DNA of 64,000 nucleotides from Anodontia alba (taxonomy: Eukaryota; Mollusca; Bivalvia; Lucinida; Lucinidae). The notes beneath the pieces were generated by a model. The model did not search any database, was not told the origin of the DNA, and was given only the letters and a program-made list of their open reading frames with translations. This document shows, piece by piece, positions 63,852 to 64,000 of this stretch. The stretch lies in contig OZ024828.1 in NCBI GenBank assembly GCA_964016985.1, positions 85,638,308 through 85,702,307 of the forward strand, in the 5' to 3' direction. Every line of letters starts with the position of its first letter. Position 1 is the first letter of the stretch. The position numbers and the translations under genes were made by a program.

Positions 63852-64000
63852 TTAAGGAGGAGTAGTTGGAGATAATTCTGGGATAATTTTTCTTATTTCT
63901 TCATAAAAACATACACAGTGGGTACTTGTTAGAGTCACCTCAGAGAGACAATTCTAAGAAGTCCCTACAATGCATGTTTTTTTTATGGAGAACCCACAGC
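63852..64000. mobile_element. Family C' MITE, cut by window edge
   Basis: TTAAGGAGGAGTAGTTGGAG, ATAATTCTGGGATAATTTTT and the palindrome arm GTGGGTACTTGTTAGAGTC; the right end lies outside. Confidence 0.75.

Overview
The window looks like nuclear DNA of a bivalve mollusc (inference). It has long AT-rich introns, GT/AG splice junctions, tRNA-headed SINEs, worn non-LTR retrotransposons, a very dense load of small inverted-repeat DNA elements, and elements carrying ~150-165 bp tandem units as described for the bivalve Pearl/Helentron group. There are no bacterial operons, CRISPR arrays, rRNA genes or convincing functional tRNA genes.

Two protein-coding genes can be reconstructed by joining exons whose splice phases agree. 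On the minus strand, the 5' half of a monoglyceride-lipase-like alpha/beta hydrolase occupies 19203 down to 2030 in four exons; its remaining exons must lie left of the window. On the plus strand, a C2H2 zinc-finger gene runs from 21260 to 39481 in six exons. Its joined frame is 2,238 nt (745 residues plus stop), with an acidic/Lys-rich middle, an AT-hook-like basic patch and eight fingers, two of which are split by introns. The two genes are divergent, with about 2.06 kb between their start codons.

Everything else is dominated by repeats. 1-1400: ~145-bp tandem array. 1.4-19 kb: lipase introns with SINEs, hairpin MITEs, a Pearl-like element (about 9.94-10.72 kb) and a decayed RTE-like reverse transcriptase (10.74-12.18 kb) split by a SINE. 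16.5-18.1 kb: another Pearl-like element carrying nested insertions. 21.4-31.9 kb: zinc-finger intron 1, with two RT fragments flanking a 4.16-kb TIR element, then a ~125-bp tandem array. 32-39.5 kb: the remaining zinc-finger exons, with MITEs in the introns. 39.5-46.9 kb: MITEs, an array element at 41.95-43.87 kb and a (CA)n tract. 46.9-51.2 kb: a tandem array broken by SINE pieces and by a Pearl-like element. 51.2-64 kb: MITEs, SINEs and one 1.0-kb TIR element, with no gene I can defend.

The most striking structure is modular. The same hairpin core (arm beginning GCAAACAGTGTAGA) sits inside at least four small element families with different ends. A second palindromic core (arm containing GTGGGTACTCATTAGAAG) sits inside two families with different termini. 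This looks like exchange of ends and cores between MITE families.
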